NCBI GenBank assembly: GCA_963930655.1
Contig: OZ005606.1
Coordinates: 12,233,501-12,297,500 of the forward strand
Origin: Myrica gale
Lineage: Eukaryota; Streptophyta; Magnoliopsida; Fagales; Myricaceae
DNA length: 64,000 nucleotides
Reading direction: 5' to 3'
Shown: piece by piece, positions 11,859-22,798 of the stretch
Layout: each line of letters begins with the position of its first letter
How positions within the stretch are numbered: the first letter of the stretch is position 1
Notes under the pieces: generated by a model
The model's input: only the letters and a program-made list of their open reading frames with translations
Told to the model about the DNA's origin: nothing
The model's database searches: none
Made by a program: the position numbers and the translations under genes

Positions 11859-12645
11859 TTATGCTGTTGAAAGGCTATTTCTGTGGGAATAATGTATGAA
11901 ATACAGTTATCCACGAGCATAAATATGCCACTGCTTGGTTGATTGGTTTAGTCGAAAAATTACTATGCAAGTGTGACGGACATTCTCAACATTCAAGTAC
12001 AGAATTTTCATTACTCAGTACTGGTCAAAAAGGACAAGTAAAAGCGGTAGGGGGTGATCTGTTAGGAAAAGAGAAATAGCAGTTGAAGTATCAATGGACG
12101 ACTGTCAGCATGGATGGTCGTTTTAGATACTGCAAATATGTATTTGAAATCTTTGTTTTTATGTTCCTATGTTCTTCTTTCTAGTACGTGAATTGCAAAG
12201 TTTAATCTACTGTAAATTCAACGAAACTGGGGAGCCCACAACCCCTTCCTTCCTTCCTTCTGGTATGCAATTTGGATCCCTTTTTTCTTTTTCTTTTTTT
12301 CCCTTGTCTGAATTAGTTCACTTCTCTGCTCCATCCAGTTGATGCGTGGCTATGCTGAGGGAAACTGGTTTGATCATATGAAATGTCCATCTTCTCTACT
12401 CTGATGTCCATTTGTAGTGAGCATTTAAGCCTCTGGAACACGAATAATAAACTGTTGTAATGCAAACATCTTTTACCAACATTCGGAACTTCGCACTTAA
12501 GGGCTAGGATAGAAACATTTGTTTTCGTTTGGCTCTTTACTTTTCCTTTTTGGCCGGCATAATGCATTGAATGCTGTTTGCTTCCAAAAAGAAATGGTAC
12601 AAAGAAGGAACTTGCCCAGTTAGATATGTCTTATTCTTTAAGAGA
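11859..12645. other. 3' flank of the ureide permease gene; source of the later tandem duplication
   Basis: Presumed 3' UTR and terminator region, without a coding exon. The block at about 12507–12572 (aggatagaaacatttgtttt and on) is repeated at 26571–26643. It therefore marks the left boundary of the tandem segmental duplication. Confidence 0.5.
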
Positions 12646-12913
12646 TTCGTGACATTGAGCCCACAATCTTTTGATTTTCGTCGATTAGCACCCCGAAGTC
12701 GATTTAGCCGTTAATTTAGACGGTGATTAGCCAACGTGCGTCCGCGTGCGTCACTTACGTTTATTTTTCTCCGTTTTACCCTCCTTTCACGTCTTTCTTC
12801 CCGACCTGGATCTCCACGTGCGTCACTTTGCTTTCAGACCTGGATCATCGACGACCAACATCTTCGACATCATCATGTAATAAAAACTTGCTTGATCTTG
12901 ACCGTCAATTTTT

Positions 12914-13975
12914 TCATCTTGTGAAGTCATGGACGAGACTCGGCCTATCTGTGACATTGAGACGCCAAGAAAGAAAGGGAATGCCGGTATCGGAATCTCG
13001 GTCATTGTCGTCGATGAACCGGAACTCGTTGCCAATGCCCAAAGAGAAGCACGAAACTTTCTGCGTATGCAAATGGGCATACCATGAATTGTTATGGTGG
13101 TTGTGCATGTGATTTTGCTCCATCAGTCCTCCATTATTGGTGGCGGTCGAGTCCGCAACAGTAGCCCTCCTCTCCTCTTTCTTGAATCGGATCCCACAAG
13201 CATTGCATAGCGACTGCATTTCATGAATTTATATGGATTCTATAAAGCGAGTATTTAAAATAAAAAACGAGTACACAAAAGACAAGTAGATGAGAAGTGA
13301 ACACAAGGAAATAGCTTTTTGATACGAACAAGAAACGAAGTGATGTATATAATGAGAGCACCTTTGGGCCTCGTGGACCATTCCTCCAAAGGGGTGTGGA
13401 AGTGGAGGAGGGATTCCCTCCGAAGGGGAATCCCTCCGGATGCCCGAATGGAGGCAATCCAGCCCTCCATTCGGGCATCCAAGGGCCACCAACCAGGGCA
13501 GCCCTGTTCGGGTAGGGTGTGGGTCCCGGGCGGGACCCACACTCCACCTGGTTGGTGGCCCTTGGATGCCCGAATGGAGGGCTGGATTGCCTCCATTCGG
13601 GCATCCGGACGGATTCCCTTCGGAGGGAATCCGTTCTCGTGGAAGTGGTGTCACAGTTGGCACAACGACGAGCGAGGAGGGGGTCATTGGCCGAGTTGTT
13701 ATTGCTGCCATTATTGCCGAGGGAGTATGTTTGGTCTGTAACAAGTCCCAGCAAAAGTTGGACACGGATGAAGCAGAGCGCCGTCGCTTTTCGTCATCTT
13801 CCGTCAGACGTGTAGATGAAGTTCCTAAAGATATGGTACAATCCGCAGAAGTCGAAGATGATGTGAAGGAATACATTTCGGATTCATCATAGGGCCTGTG
13901 GTTGGGCATAGAGAATAGCATGGAAAAGGAACTGCTTTGGGTGTGAAACAGTTCACACGTAACTATTAGGACTGT
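12914..13975 (-). pseudogene. HANABA TARANU/GATA18-like transcription factor gene, broken
   Basis: Parts of a class-B GATA factor can be read on the minus strand. An N-terminal piece has SADCTISLGTSSTRL, EDDEKRRRSAS and SNFCWDLLQTKHTP. Then comes the first knuckle ARRCANCDTTST, then TPLWRNGPRGPK, an intron (13214–13361, GT–AG), the second knuckle SLCNACGIRFKKEERRA, and the C-terminus FLSWRLNVTDRPSLVHDFTR with a stop at 12914. HAN proteins set organ boundaries in meristems. Two lesions are visible. The N-terminal block and the first knuckle are in different frames, with a shift near 13740. A 233-bp foldback element plus its 10-bp duplication splits the zinc finger in frame. Retention of the intron shows a DNA-level copy, not a retrocopy. 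It lies inside a MULE-like shell, so it may be a captured gene. Confidence 0.8.
13406..13638. mobile_element. Foldback MITE inserted in the GATA zinc finger
   Basis: A 233-bp, GC-rich element that is almost wholly palindromic. Its arms contain gattccctccgaagggg, atgcccgaatggaggcaatc and caagggccaccaaccagg and their inverse copies. Each arm also holds a smaller palindrome (ccctccattcgggcat and its inverse). It is flanked by gtggaagtgg at 13396–13405 and 13639–13648, a 10-bp perfect match (a 9-bp duplication plus one base would also fit). The insertion plus duplication adds 243 nt, exactly 81 codons, without a stop on the GATA coding strand. Confidence 0.85.
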
Positions 13976-15002
13976 TAGAACTGATAGTGCACTAGGGACT
14001 TCTCCAGCCTGCGTCCATGGAACAAACTCTGTCTCTTGGTGATTCGACCTGGAACTGCTGCCACGAAAGAGCCCGGAGTACTCCAACAAGGCCGAGAGTT
14101 GTGCCTGAATGATACTGGAAGCAAATGGCAATCCATACCTTCTATGTACGCGGTGTTGGAATTGCTTCCGGAAGCTTCCATTCGGTCGATAATGAACCCA
14201 AAACACGTCCTGCATCGTCCTGCATCATGTACATAAAACAAGTGTGACTTTAGGTGGCCATACCCAAAACACGTCCTACATGGATGCGGTTTAGAAGCTA
14301 TTGAACTCTTTGAGGATGAAACTTTTCGTAGAACCCGAGTAAGTGAAAGACGCAAGAGCAGAGTATTGAATGAATTAGAAATATACAAAGTGCGGAAATA
14401 TATACAGTTTCCAAAAGAATAAAAGAATGTAAAAGACCCGGCAGTCATACTAGCAAAATGCCTATAACGGCCTCTGCGTAGCAGAGACAATGAACGGAAC
14501 TACGAGCGAGCATGGAGAGAGAAAAAGAGAATCAAATAACCAACTCCAGCTCAGTAAATAGAAGAAGCACTACGATTCCACATCAGCATGTGTATTCGGT
14601 GACACATCATTCTTCAGGTCATTCTTCTTCTTCTTCCGTTGACAGCAGCATGAGACTTTTTATGCTGTAATAGAGGAGATGCAAGCTTGTGGAGTTTGGC
14701 CTGATGATCACTTTCACTGGATTGCTTTCTACCTGTAGCCACAGTGGTCTTGTTGACTTGGGTAAATATTACTTTGACCAAATGAGTACCATTTATAGGT
14801 AATATCACCTTCTTCCGTGCCAATGTCTTCTTCCGAAACTTTGATATCAAGAGCTTTGCAGATAAGCTCCTTATATATTTGACCATGTACATTAACGTGG
14901 CTTTGAAGAGGCTTAAAAGGTTGCAGAACTTTGGCCTAGGGAGCCAAGGCGATCATCAACTTGCGTCTGGAAAAAAGGTTACAGCCCCTAGAGAGTCTGG
15001 CA
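13976..15002. other. Unidentified sequence inside the MULE-like shell
   Basis: Two minus-strand readings are open here (about 13975–14490 and 14614–14892), but I do not recognise either. The first has an internal near-repeat around 14195–14280 built on aaaacacgtcctgca/aaaacacgtcctaca. The second is rich in lysine and arginine. These may be further captured exons of unknown genes, or chance ORFs. Confidence 0.3.
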
Positions 15003-15828
15003 CAGTGGCGGAGCCAGGATATTTTGGGGGGGGGGGGGCGAATTAATTTTTTATTATTATTTAAATAAAATAAAGATATATAATTTTATATATGAATTGT
15101 AACTCATAACGAAAGAGAAGTACGTATAATATTTTATAACAACTTCGATTTGGATACATCAAAAAATCAAACACACGAAACCTATGATTCTATAAATCTT
15201 TTATCATAACTGAGCTCGACGATGTTTTAAAGAAAAAATCATCTATCAATAGTTCTATGCTAAAAGTTGCAGCAATAGCATTTGCGATATGCCTTAAAAG
15301 AGATAAAAGATTGAGAGTAGAATAAAAGCAGTTTGTCGTTAAACGAAAAGCCGTCCTTCAAAAGTTTTGATTTTGATGAGAGACGACGTAGTCTAAGAAA
15401 ATGTGACAATATTAGCTTTGAAAAGAAAAGGTGACAATACGATGAACAAAGAAGCAACAAAACTGCATCATTTCAAGGAAACATGATAAAACAGGCAAAT
15501 GTTTTAAAAACGGCAAGTAATGCTTAAAACAGTTAAAAAGAAAATGACTTCTAAAGAGTATCTTGATGTTTTTCATTCCAAGAGCAGTTTTCCAAGGATC
15601 AGTACCATCCTGATGGAAACGACCATCTGTTTCTAGGAACTTTCGAATGCTTCCTTAAGGAAGATATGAGTATGATAGTTTCAGACGTGCATTTGCATCA
15701 TCCACTAGACCAACATCAATCCAAAGCTCATTTATTTGATATTCTCCATAAACATCCAAACCAGAAAACAGCACACACGCCTGTAAAAAATTTATTGAAA
15801 CTCTAATATCACGAGAGATCATATGAAC

Positions 15829-16166
15829 CTGGAATTTAGGGTCATCATTTTGAGCTAACGTATTTGCAAGCATGCGAGTCTGCTCCATAGCAGCTAAGTT
15901 TGAGATATTTTCACCTCTGATGTGATCTACCGATGTCAACTAAGATCATGCAAGTCATTAGAGAAGATATCTTAGTAAAATGCCTCATTACATACAGCTA
16001 AACAAAAAAACAGAAGAAACATTGCATTGTTTAGGAACTAAGCGGGAATTTCTACCTGCTCAAATTCAGAGGCCCAACCATTGGCACCATATTGCTGTTC
16101 AAATGAGTGAGCCCAAGTGTCACCATCACCATGTTCCATTCTCTGATTATTAAATTCAGTAACCCA
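15829..16166 (-). pseudogene. PEX5-like exon pair captured in the hAT-like element
   Basis: Two 111-nt exons with GT–AG borders. Exon 16056–16166 encodes WVTEFNNQRMEHGDGDTWAH, then SFEQQYGANGWASEFEQ. Exon 15829–15939 encodes LTSVDHIRGENISNLAAMEQ, then TRMLANTLAQNDDPKFQ. They match consecutive parts of the N-terminal half of plant PEX5, the cycling receptor for PTS1 peroxisomal matrix proteins. That region carries the repeated W-x-x-x-F/Y pentapeptides that bind PEX14 (here WVTEF and WASEF). Both exons are stop-free and their phases agree. The TPR domain that binds cargo is missing, so this is a gene fragment rather than a working receptor. Confidence 0.75.
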
Positions 16167-16570
16167 CTACACCAGGAAGAATTTTAACACTTTGAAAAGC
16201 AGAATTTTGAAAGAAATCTACTGGACAAAAAAATTATTAGAAAGTTGCATTTTAGCAATGTCTTCAAGTATATAGGTAAGCGAAGTAACATTTCATTGGG
16301 AAGTTGTTGCCCAACATTAGTTAAAAGAAGAAGAAAACAAAAGTCATGCAACAGATCAATGAAACCTGGCAAACCATTCTTACAAAGCTAATAAGAAAGG
16401 GAATTAATGATTGTTGCAATTAAGTCCTACTTTCAATTTGGTAGACTTTGAGGTTTCTTTGTTGATTTAGGAATGCCACAGTGATGAGTTAAATGAGATG
16501 TCATAATTCCCATATAGAAATTGCTGCCCGGATTAAAGACGACAAGTATGAATGACCTTCTTCCTTCTAG

Positions 16571-16752
16571 TGCAGGCTATTCTACTGTTTTCTGTGACTT
16601 TCACAAAAAAAATAGTCACGGCAAAAGGAATGCTGATAACATTAAGCGAAGAATCTATCAACTGCAGGCTATTCTGCTATTGTTCTTCGTGACTTCCACA
16701 AGAATAATAGTCAAAGCTAAAGGAATGCTATTACATCAGGCAAAGAATCTAA
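16571..16752. repeat. Two tandem copies of an about 95-bp unit
   Basis: Both copies share gcaggctattct, tgactt(t/c)cacaa, aatagtca and aaaggaatgct, spaced about 95 bp apart, inside the hAT-like element and intronic relative to the PEX5 and CBP60 pieces. Non-coding. Confidence 0.6.
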
Positions 16753-16896
16753 TCTGTGCCAAGATACATTAAGCTGAAGTGTGTATAGTGCAGAGTGTTA
16801 TTGACACCATAAACACATTCAACAAGAGAAGCATCAATAAGAAGTGCAACAACTATTGCCATAATTCACTCTGAAAAAAGAACTTTTATGACTCAC

Positions 16897-16972
16897 AATT
16901 CTGCGGAGAAGAGGTTCCAAAGATGAGGAAAGTCTTTGCAAACTATCCACCTTCACAGCTTCCACAATTACA
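16897..16972 (-). pseudogene. CBP60-like exon captured in the hAT-like element
   Basis: A 76-nt exon with an acceptor (tatgtgcag) and a gtgagt donor reads [20 protein letters not shown] followed by LLRRI. This matches the conserved N-terminal block of the plant calmodulin-binding protein 60 family of immune and stress regulators. No further CBP60 exon is recognised nearby. It lies upstream of the PEX5-like exons in the same orientation, so a read-through transcript could be chimeric. A GA-rich, leader-like stretch to its right (17740–17900) might be the promoter side of the donor gene. This is a fragment; identity rests on one short but characteristic block. Confidence 0.65.
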
Positions 16973-19489
16973 CTGCACATAAAATTGAACTTCATAGCAG
17001 TGGCTCAAAAAACTGAAACTGAAAACTTCCACAGATAAAATATTAAACGAAAACATTGTAAGGAAAACAGAAAGAGAATTAGCACAGACATGGCCTACAA
17101 TTTTGATCAAACACTGCAAAAAGTTTAAGGAGGACAAACGTAAAATCAAAGCCTTTAGTACATATATGGAAGGTTATCAGAATGTAATAAATCTTGTCTT
17201 GGTATAAAGCGCAGTGTTCTGTTGCCCATTTATGAAACTAAGTCTGGGACAAATTGTTGACCTCTAGAACAAGAACAAAATTGACCAATATTTAGAAACT
17301 CGTAGTCTCCAATATCTTCTTCCCACAACACCCCCTATTATCTCACCTTTCATTAGCTGGGATATATAAAATGAAACGAAAGATGTGGGTGTCATCCATT
17401 AACGACGATAAAAATATAAAAAACAAGGACAAGTCCTGCGGTTAGGTTAATCTTCATTTTTTTGCTAAAATTTGATTGTATAATTCCCAATGCAAAATCA
17501 AATATTTCCAATGTTGCTATGTGTGGGATTCCAAAAACTCTCGTAACTTTACAGAGAGTTCTTCCTGAAATCACAGAGAGTTCTTCCTTATCATCCTTTA
17601 ACGATTAATTAATTAAAAACCCTCAATCTGGACTAATCCAATCCCTAAATCCCGAAATCAAATTAACAGACCTAAAGCATATATAGTTCATAATTTGTTC
17701 TCAATTCTCATTATCCAATGTTCTACATTCAGAGCAAAATAATCATACCTTAGGGCTTAGGGTTAGGCCGAGATGCTTAGTAGCAGAGAGAGACTCTGGG
17801 AGTCCAGCCAAAGAGAGATCGGGGATGTATTGCAGGAAGAAATAAAGAGAGAGAGAGAGAGAGAGAGAGGAGCGGTCATTGGAGTGGGGGGAAAAAACAA
17901 ATGGATCGTTTAGGCCTGTGGACTGGGCCACCGGGTGGGCCAGTGGGGGCAGGCCTTTTTTTAAAAAAAATTAATGAATTTTTTGGAGCCAGTGGGGGCG
18001 GCCGCCCCCACCAGCACCCCCTGGCTCCACCTCTGGTCTGGCAGTGTATTTGCCGGAGAGGAAAAACGGAGAGAGAAAGATAGTTAACGAGAGTCAAACA
18101 AGGTGGACCAAGAGTCAAACACAGTCGAGAAAAAGAGTTCGGGAGAGAGAATAAAGAATTTGCTAAGTGACAGAGATAATCGAGTATTCGCGAAGGTAAA
18201 AGGGTAAACCGGGAATAAAAAATTTAAGTGACTCATGGGAACTGCACGTGAATTTATTACCATCAGTATTAACGGCTAAATCTGCTTCTGAGTGTTAATC
18301 AACAAAAATTAAAAGATTGTGGGCTAAATGTCACGAAATCAAGACAAAGGGGTGCAAAGTGTCACGTACCCCATAGTTTAGTGGTGCAAAGTGTATTTTC
18401 CCCTATATATATATATATATTGAACATCATCTAAAGCATAAAGGAATAGGGTAAGAAGCCCAACGATCACGGTAATACATGCAATCATTGCAAGAGCAAC
18501 CTCAAAGCTTTGGCTTAGAGTTTAAGGTTGTCCTTAAGAAAACGGTTGCTACATGTGTATTATGGGAGCAGTTCATAGAGAGAATTGTAAAACGTCAACT
18601 GCAACATTCAGACAAGGTCGGAAGGCATTGAAGTCTAAACTATATTGTGATTGATTGCTTTAGAGTTACTGAAGAAGATCTCCACAAGACCAGCTCAAGA
18701 GGTAGGCAGCTTAGACGTATGTCCAAGGACAGGAGAAATTTCAAGTAAATATACAAGTATTTTTTATTACATTAAAAATTTTAAAAACCTCCATTTTATT
18801 GAGCGAGCCCTGGATAATAAAAACACTTTAGCACTACTGAAGAAGAAGAGACTCTAATAAGTATTTCGTCTGCAATATATTTGTAAGCCATATGAGGAAG
18901 CATATATGAAGCTTGATTCTATTATAATATGCAGAGAGAGAAATAGAAAGTGATGGGCCACAATACGACCGGCCCAGTCCATCTAGACATGCGAGCTCAT
19001 CCGTAGTCCCACCGAAAGACACAAATGAGTTCGAGACCCTCAGTCCGCACAAGTACGGATTAATTCCCCCAATCTTCCCGCATAGCAATCCAAAAAGCTT
19101 TAAGAATTCAAGTAAGATAAGGAGTCCTGATGCCCATACCATTGCACTCCTTTAGGACTCTGACACCACCTCTGATAAAAGACAAGTACCCCATTATATT
19201 TTTCTAAGCTTAATTCATTCTCAGATTAAAACGCTTCTCAAGATCTACCTTTGGCATTGGAGGCTTCCCATCCGACGCCACATCCTTTTCTTATTCCTTT
19301 CAGGTCTGATTGGCTATGGCTCTCGGTGATTTTGGCGTCATCGGAAAGTATTAAATTTATAGTGATGATTTGACATTGTTGTTTACTCTGACGGCCCCAT
19401 TCTCGTCTCCAGCTACCTTTGGCATCCAAGAATTGAAATTAGAGTTGTTTTTTTGGCAGAAAGGCAGAGATTATTCATTCTTTCATTCA

Positions 19490-19866
19490 AGATTTTATTA
19501 TTTCATTCAAGATTGTATCAAGAATGCATTTTCTTACAGTATATGGAGTAGAACAAAGCGTAGTTGAATATATCAAAACTAACAAGAAGTCATAATCCCT
19601 TCTTTTAGCTGAGATCATGATTCCATCAAAGAAAAAAACATGCAGATATAATTAAAAGTAGTCACCCAAAGATTGTATTATTTCATTCAAGATCGTAGCA
19701 AGAATGCATTTTTGTACAGTATTTAGAGTAGAACAAAGTGTACTTGAATATTTCAAAACTAACAAAAACCATAATCCCATTATTGATCACTTCTTCGGGC
19801 TGAGATCACGATTAAAACTCAGACTAAACCCATCAAAGAAAGAAACATGTAGAGATGATTAAAAGT
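19490..19866. repeat. Local tandem duplication of about 180 bp in unit A
   Basis: The segments around 19490–19668 and 19672–19866 both carry tatttcattcaagat, agaatgcatttt, agtagaacaaag and catcaaagaaa. Unit B has a single copy (27705–27875). Non-coding, downstream of the FLA pseudogene. Confidence 0.65.
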
Positions 19867-20104
19867 ACCTTTTTTCTGGCAACAACTCTATCTTCAATTC
19901 TTGGATGCCAAAAGTGCAGCGACAATCAAGAAAAGGCTATGAAAGTCGATTGACAAGATCCCAGTGTTTGGTACGAAGAAGACAATGCATTGTTCATCTG
20001 GCTCCGCCTCCAATGGTGGTGCGGATGTAGTCTCCTTCGGCCGCGGTGCTGGAGATTGGGACAGCCCATCACCGCAAATATTATAGTTAAGAACAAAACT
20101 AATG

Positions 20105-21281
20105 CGGGTTCGGTTATTGTCCTTAGCACTACTGTTACGGGTTATTATGAGCAACGGTTAAGATTTAATCTTCACGATCCTGCGGTTATATAGACTGCCA
20201 CTTCATTAAAAAACAATTCATCTGTTTTCCGCCCAAACGAACCTGTTTTGTTGGATGACCCGAGTCATTTCACCCATCTTCTTCACAGTTCCACACATCT
20301 TCAGATCTGAGATAGTACCGCCCTGCCGCCCGTCGGTACCTGCCCGCCCACTATGCTTCTTCCCAACTCGTCCTACTCAGCGTTCGTCTTCGCCTCAATA
20401 TCCTGGGGTATGCTTGTCGTCTGCGCCTGAAACTTCAATTCTTGAAAGTTTATTTTCATTTCTTTGTCTTTATTTTCTGTCACTTTTCCCAAGTCACGCT
20501 CCTTCCCGTAGTCATCATTTTTTGGAAGAGTTTCATCAGTATAGGTTGCCTGCCCTATAGTTTTGTCCTTTGACAGTCTCGTTGTCCATTTGATTGGAGT
20601 GAAATTTGAGAATCTTTTACTGGATTTGGAGCTTCGTCTAGTTGTAAAGGGAGGATTATTTCGTTAGCTGCTCGTTGATGCTACGTAAACAAAGGTTTTT
20701 ATACAGAATGAGAGAGCTTGAAGATTCTTTAGCTGGCTATTGGGAAGGCTTATTGTTCCTGAGAGGTTATTTTCGAATAAGTCAAGCTTCTCACGCTGAA
20801 CCGACTGGTTAAGCTCCGAAGGAATTTCACCGCTTAACTCATTCCCGAGCAAATTCAAATATTTCAAGATTGGAGAGACGACTTAATGAAACAGGGATTG
20901 ATCCAGAAATGCTGTTGTTAGCCAGGTTAAGAATCTGCAGGGATTTAAGCAATCCCATTGATGAAGCGATGTCTCCCTGGAGCTGGTTGTTTCATCCAGC
21001 AAAGATTTTGAGTTTTTCACACCCATGAATCTCTTCTGGGATTTCACCCAAAAAAAAATCTTGGACGAGCTGCAATTTCAGGGGGCTAGGCGACGATGAG
21101 AGAAGAAGAAACGGGTTGGTAGCTTCAAAAACAGGTCGGTGTCGTCTAAAACGGGTGGGCACAGGTCATTTTATTTTAAATGACGTGGCAAGAAACGAAT
21201 CGTTTGATTGTGAAAAAATCAATCTAGATTGTTGCTCATAATTGCTCAGCATTATACCGCTCATGACAATAACCGAACCCG
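20105..21281. mobile_element. Pack-MULE carrying an LRR receptor-kinase fragment
   Basis: The ends are long inverted repeats: the left starts cgggttcggttattgtc and the right ends gacaataaccgaacccg. Similarity continues for roughly 170 bp, for example tatgagcaac near both ends. The flanks aactaatg at 20097–20104 and 21282–21289 are a target duplication of 8–9 bp, depending on the register. Homologous unit B has the uninterrupted site (near 28113). Inside is a broken LRR fragment on the minus strand. A GC-richer stretch (20310–20560) may be another captured piece. Confidence 0.82.
20655..21075 (-). pseudogene. LRR receptor-like kinase fragment (GSO-like ectodomain)
   Basis: Read on the minus strand across frames, the LRR ladder is clear: GEIPEEIHGCEKLKIFAG, a stop, NNQLQGDIASSMGLLKSLQ, ILNLANNSISGSIPVSLSRL, a frameshift, then KYLNLLGNELSGEIPSELNQ and LDLFENNLSGTISLPNSQLK. 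The 24-residue LxxLxLxxNxLxGxIP repeats are of the LRR subfamily XI type, most like GSO1/GSO2 receptors, which read peptide signals in embryo cuticle and root barrier formation. No membrane or kinase segment is present. The stop and frameshift make it a non-functional captured fragment inside a Pack-MULE. Confidence 0.75.
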
Positions 21282-21800
21282 AACTAATGTCGTGTATTCC
21301 GACGGCCTGGTTCCTGTAGACGTCTGGTTGGGTAATGTGGACGTCGTCGAGGGTGAAATTGGAGGCTGTGAAATTGGAGACATCTTCGGGGCAGGAGAGT
21401 AGGGAGGCGATTGTTGGTCCCAAAGAGTTGGAGATACGAGAAAGAGAGGCGTTGTAGGACTATGTGGTACGGTAAGACGAAGGGGTCAATGCTGGGCATG
21501 CGGTTGACAGGGTCGCCTGGTGGAACGAAGAGGGTGGCACTCACTGAAAGCATTAGTGGGGTGATTGTCGAGACGATGTTGGCCCAACCATTGAAGTCGG
21601 ACGCGCCAATCAGTGCGTCGATTATGTTGTTGAGCTGTTGGGCTAGCAATGACGGTGGCGGTGGGGGGAGTGACAGAGGCGGTGCTGGAGGACGGGAAAT
21701 ATGAGGTTGAGGTGGTGGTGATGGAGATGGCGGATGGGGAGGAGGTGGTGATAGAGACAACAGAGGTGGGGATAGAGATGATGGAGGGGCAGGTGGTGGT

Positions 21801-22798
21801 CAGAGCCGGCTCCAGCTATAAGCAGCCTAGGCGGTTGCCTAAGGCCCCCAAATTTAGGAGGCCCCAAATTCAAAATTTTCTTTAATGATATTTTTAAAGA
21901 AAATTTAATATTAAGCCTAAAAACCTTAACGTTAAAGAATGTATTGGTTGAAGAGACCTATTAAATCTCCTTGATTGAAGGAGAATTAACTTTTCCAAAA
22001 TTTAGGAGAACGCAATTCAAAAAAATATTTAGTGATATATTTAAAGAAAATTTAATATTAGGCCTCAAAAACTTAACTTAAAGAGCATATTAATTGAAGA
22101 GACCTATTAAATCTCCTCGATTGAAGGAGCATTAACCTTTTGTAGTCTTTACAAAGTCTTCGTTCAACCTATAAAATCTTCTTATTTAAAGTATTAATTG
22201 TAATTAATTCAAAGAGCCCCTGTAAAGTTTCCTCCAATTTATTCAATCTCTTTAATAAAAGTCATATAAAATCTCCACGAGATTACCTTTTCATAGCTAG
22301 ATTAATATTTTTTAAAGTAATTTATTTAATTTTTTACTGTTAGATATTTGTAGTTGTTTAAGCCTTAACTAACAACTAAAAATCTATCTTTAAAAGGACT
22401 TAAACTTACTTGCGCGAAAAATTCTCTCAACCATTTTGTTTTTTATTCTTATCATTTCATGGTGCTTCTCAAGTCTATCTTTGGTCACTAAAGCTCGATG
22501 TGCTATAAATCTAAAATTTTTACTTTAATTTTATTTATATTGTATTTGTTATAGTTATCATTAAAACTAATAAAATTTTATGATGCAAGAAATATTAAAT
22601 GGATTAATATTATCAATTGAAAATGATATATTAATAAATCTAGAATATAACAGTAATTTTGCATTTCAAAAAGTTATAAGAAGTTTTAACTAATTTTTAT
22701 TAATATTATATTTTTAAATATATTATTTTAAAAATTATTATAAAAGGTCTCACTTTAGAGTTTGGCCTAAGGCCCTAATTACCTTAGAGACGCCCCTG
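21801..22798. mobile_element. 998-bp hAT-like element inserted in FLA copy A
   Basis: The left end is cagagccggctcc. The right end, read inward on the minus strand, is caggggcgtctct, a hAT-type terminal repeat. The flanks gtggtggt (21793–21800) and atggtggt (22799–22806) match at 7 of 8 positions as a target duplication. Subterminal DNA repeats ggcctaaggccc-like motifs. The interior is AT-rich, non-coding and contains internal near-repeats (for example tttaaagaaaatttaatatt near 21893 and 22040). Unit B lacks it. Confidence 0.82.

Larger units (their letters stand above)
15003..18035. mobile_element. hAT-like element with perfect 8-bp target duplication, carrying host exons
   Basis: A 3,033-bp element. 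Its left end reads cagtggcggagccaggatat. Its right end, read inward on the minus strand, is cagaggtggagccagggggt, so the ends are inverted repeats of the hAT type. The flanks gtctggca (14995–15002 and 18036–18043) are a perfect 8-bp duplication, the length expected for hAT. I see no transposase. It carries exon pieces resembling PEX5 and CBP60, both on the minus strand and both keeping intron borders. Runs of G at the left end and GA repeats near 17850 are also present. Confidence 0.85.
12646..18403. mobile_element. Composite MULE-like shell enclosing captured gene pieces
   Basis: The left end (ttcgtgacattgagcccaca at about 12650, then gatttagccgttaat) and the right end are inverted copies. 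Reading the minus strand from about 18345, the right end has the same blocks in the same order: cgtgacatttagcccacaat, gatttagccgttaat, gtcactta and ggtttaccctttta. The right arm extends about 60 bp further out (to the ggggaaaatacac end near 18403), so the left end is truncated. Inside lie a broken HAN/GATA gene, unidentified sequence and a nested hAT-like element. The whole block is absent from the downstream unit of the tandem duplication, consistent with insertion into unit A. No transposase was found. Confidence 0.6.

Noticed and set aside
12313..12567. An 84-codon minus-strand ORF in the permease 3' flank
   Set aside because: Part is repeated at 26571–26643 as duplicated non-coding flank, and the ORF is not kept there.
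13319..13892. Plus-strand and alternative-frame ORFs of 98–150 codons across the GATA locus
   Set aside because: They arise from the palindromic foldback element, which is open in several frames on both strands; only the GATA-strand reading matches a family.
18403..18422. TA dinucleotide run next to the MULE-like right end, considered as a target site
   Set aside because: Simple repeat; no matching flank at the truncated left end, so it cannot prove an insertion site.
21411..21885. Glu/Val/Gly-rich plus-strand ORFs opposite the FLA copies (also 22799–23020, 28167–28544, 28617–28859)
   Set aside because: They are antisense shadows of the Pro/Ser-rich FLA repeat, with low-complexity composition and no matching family.
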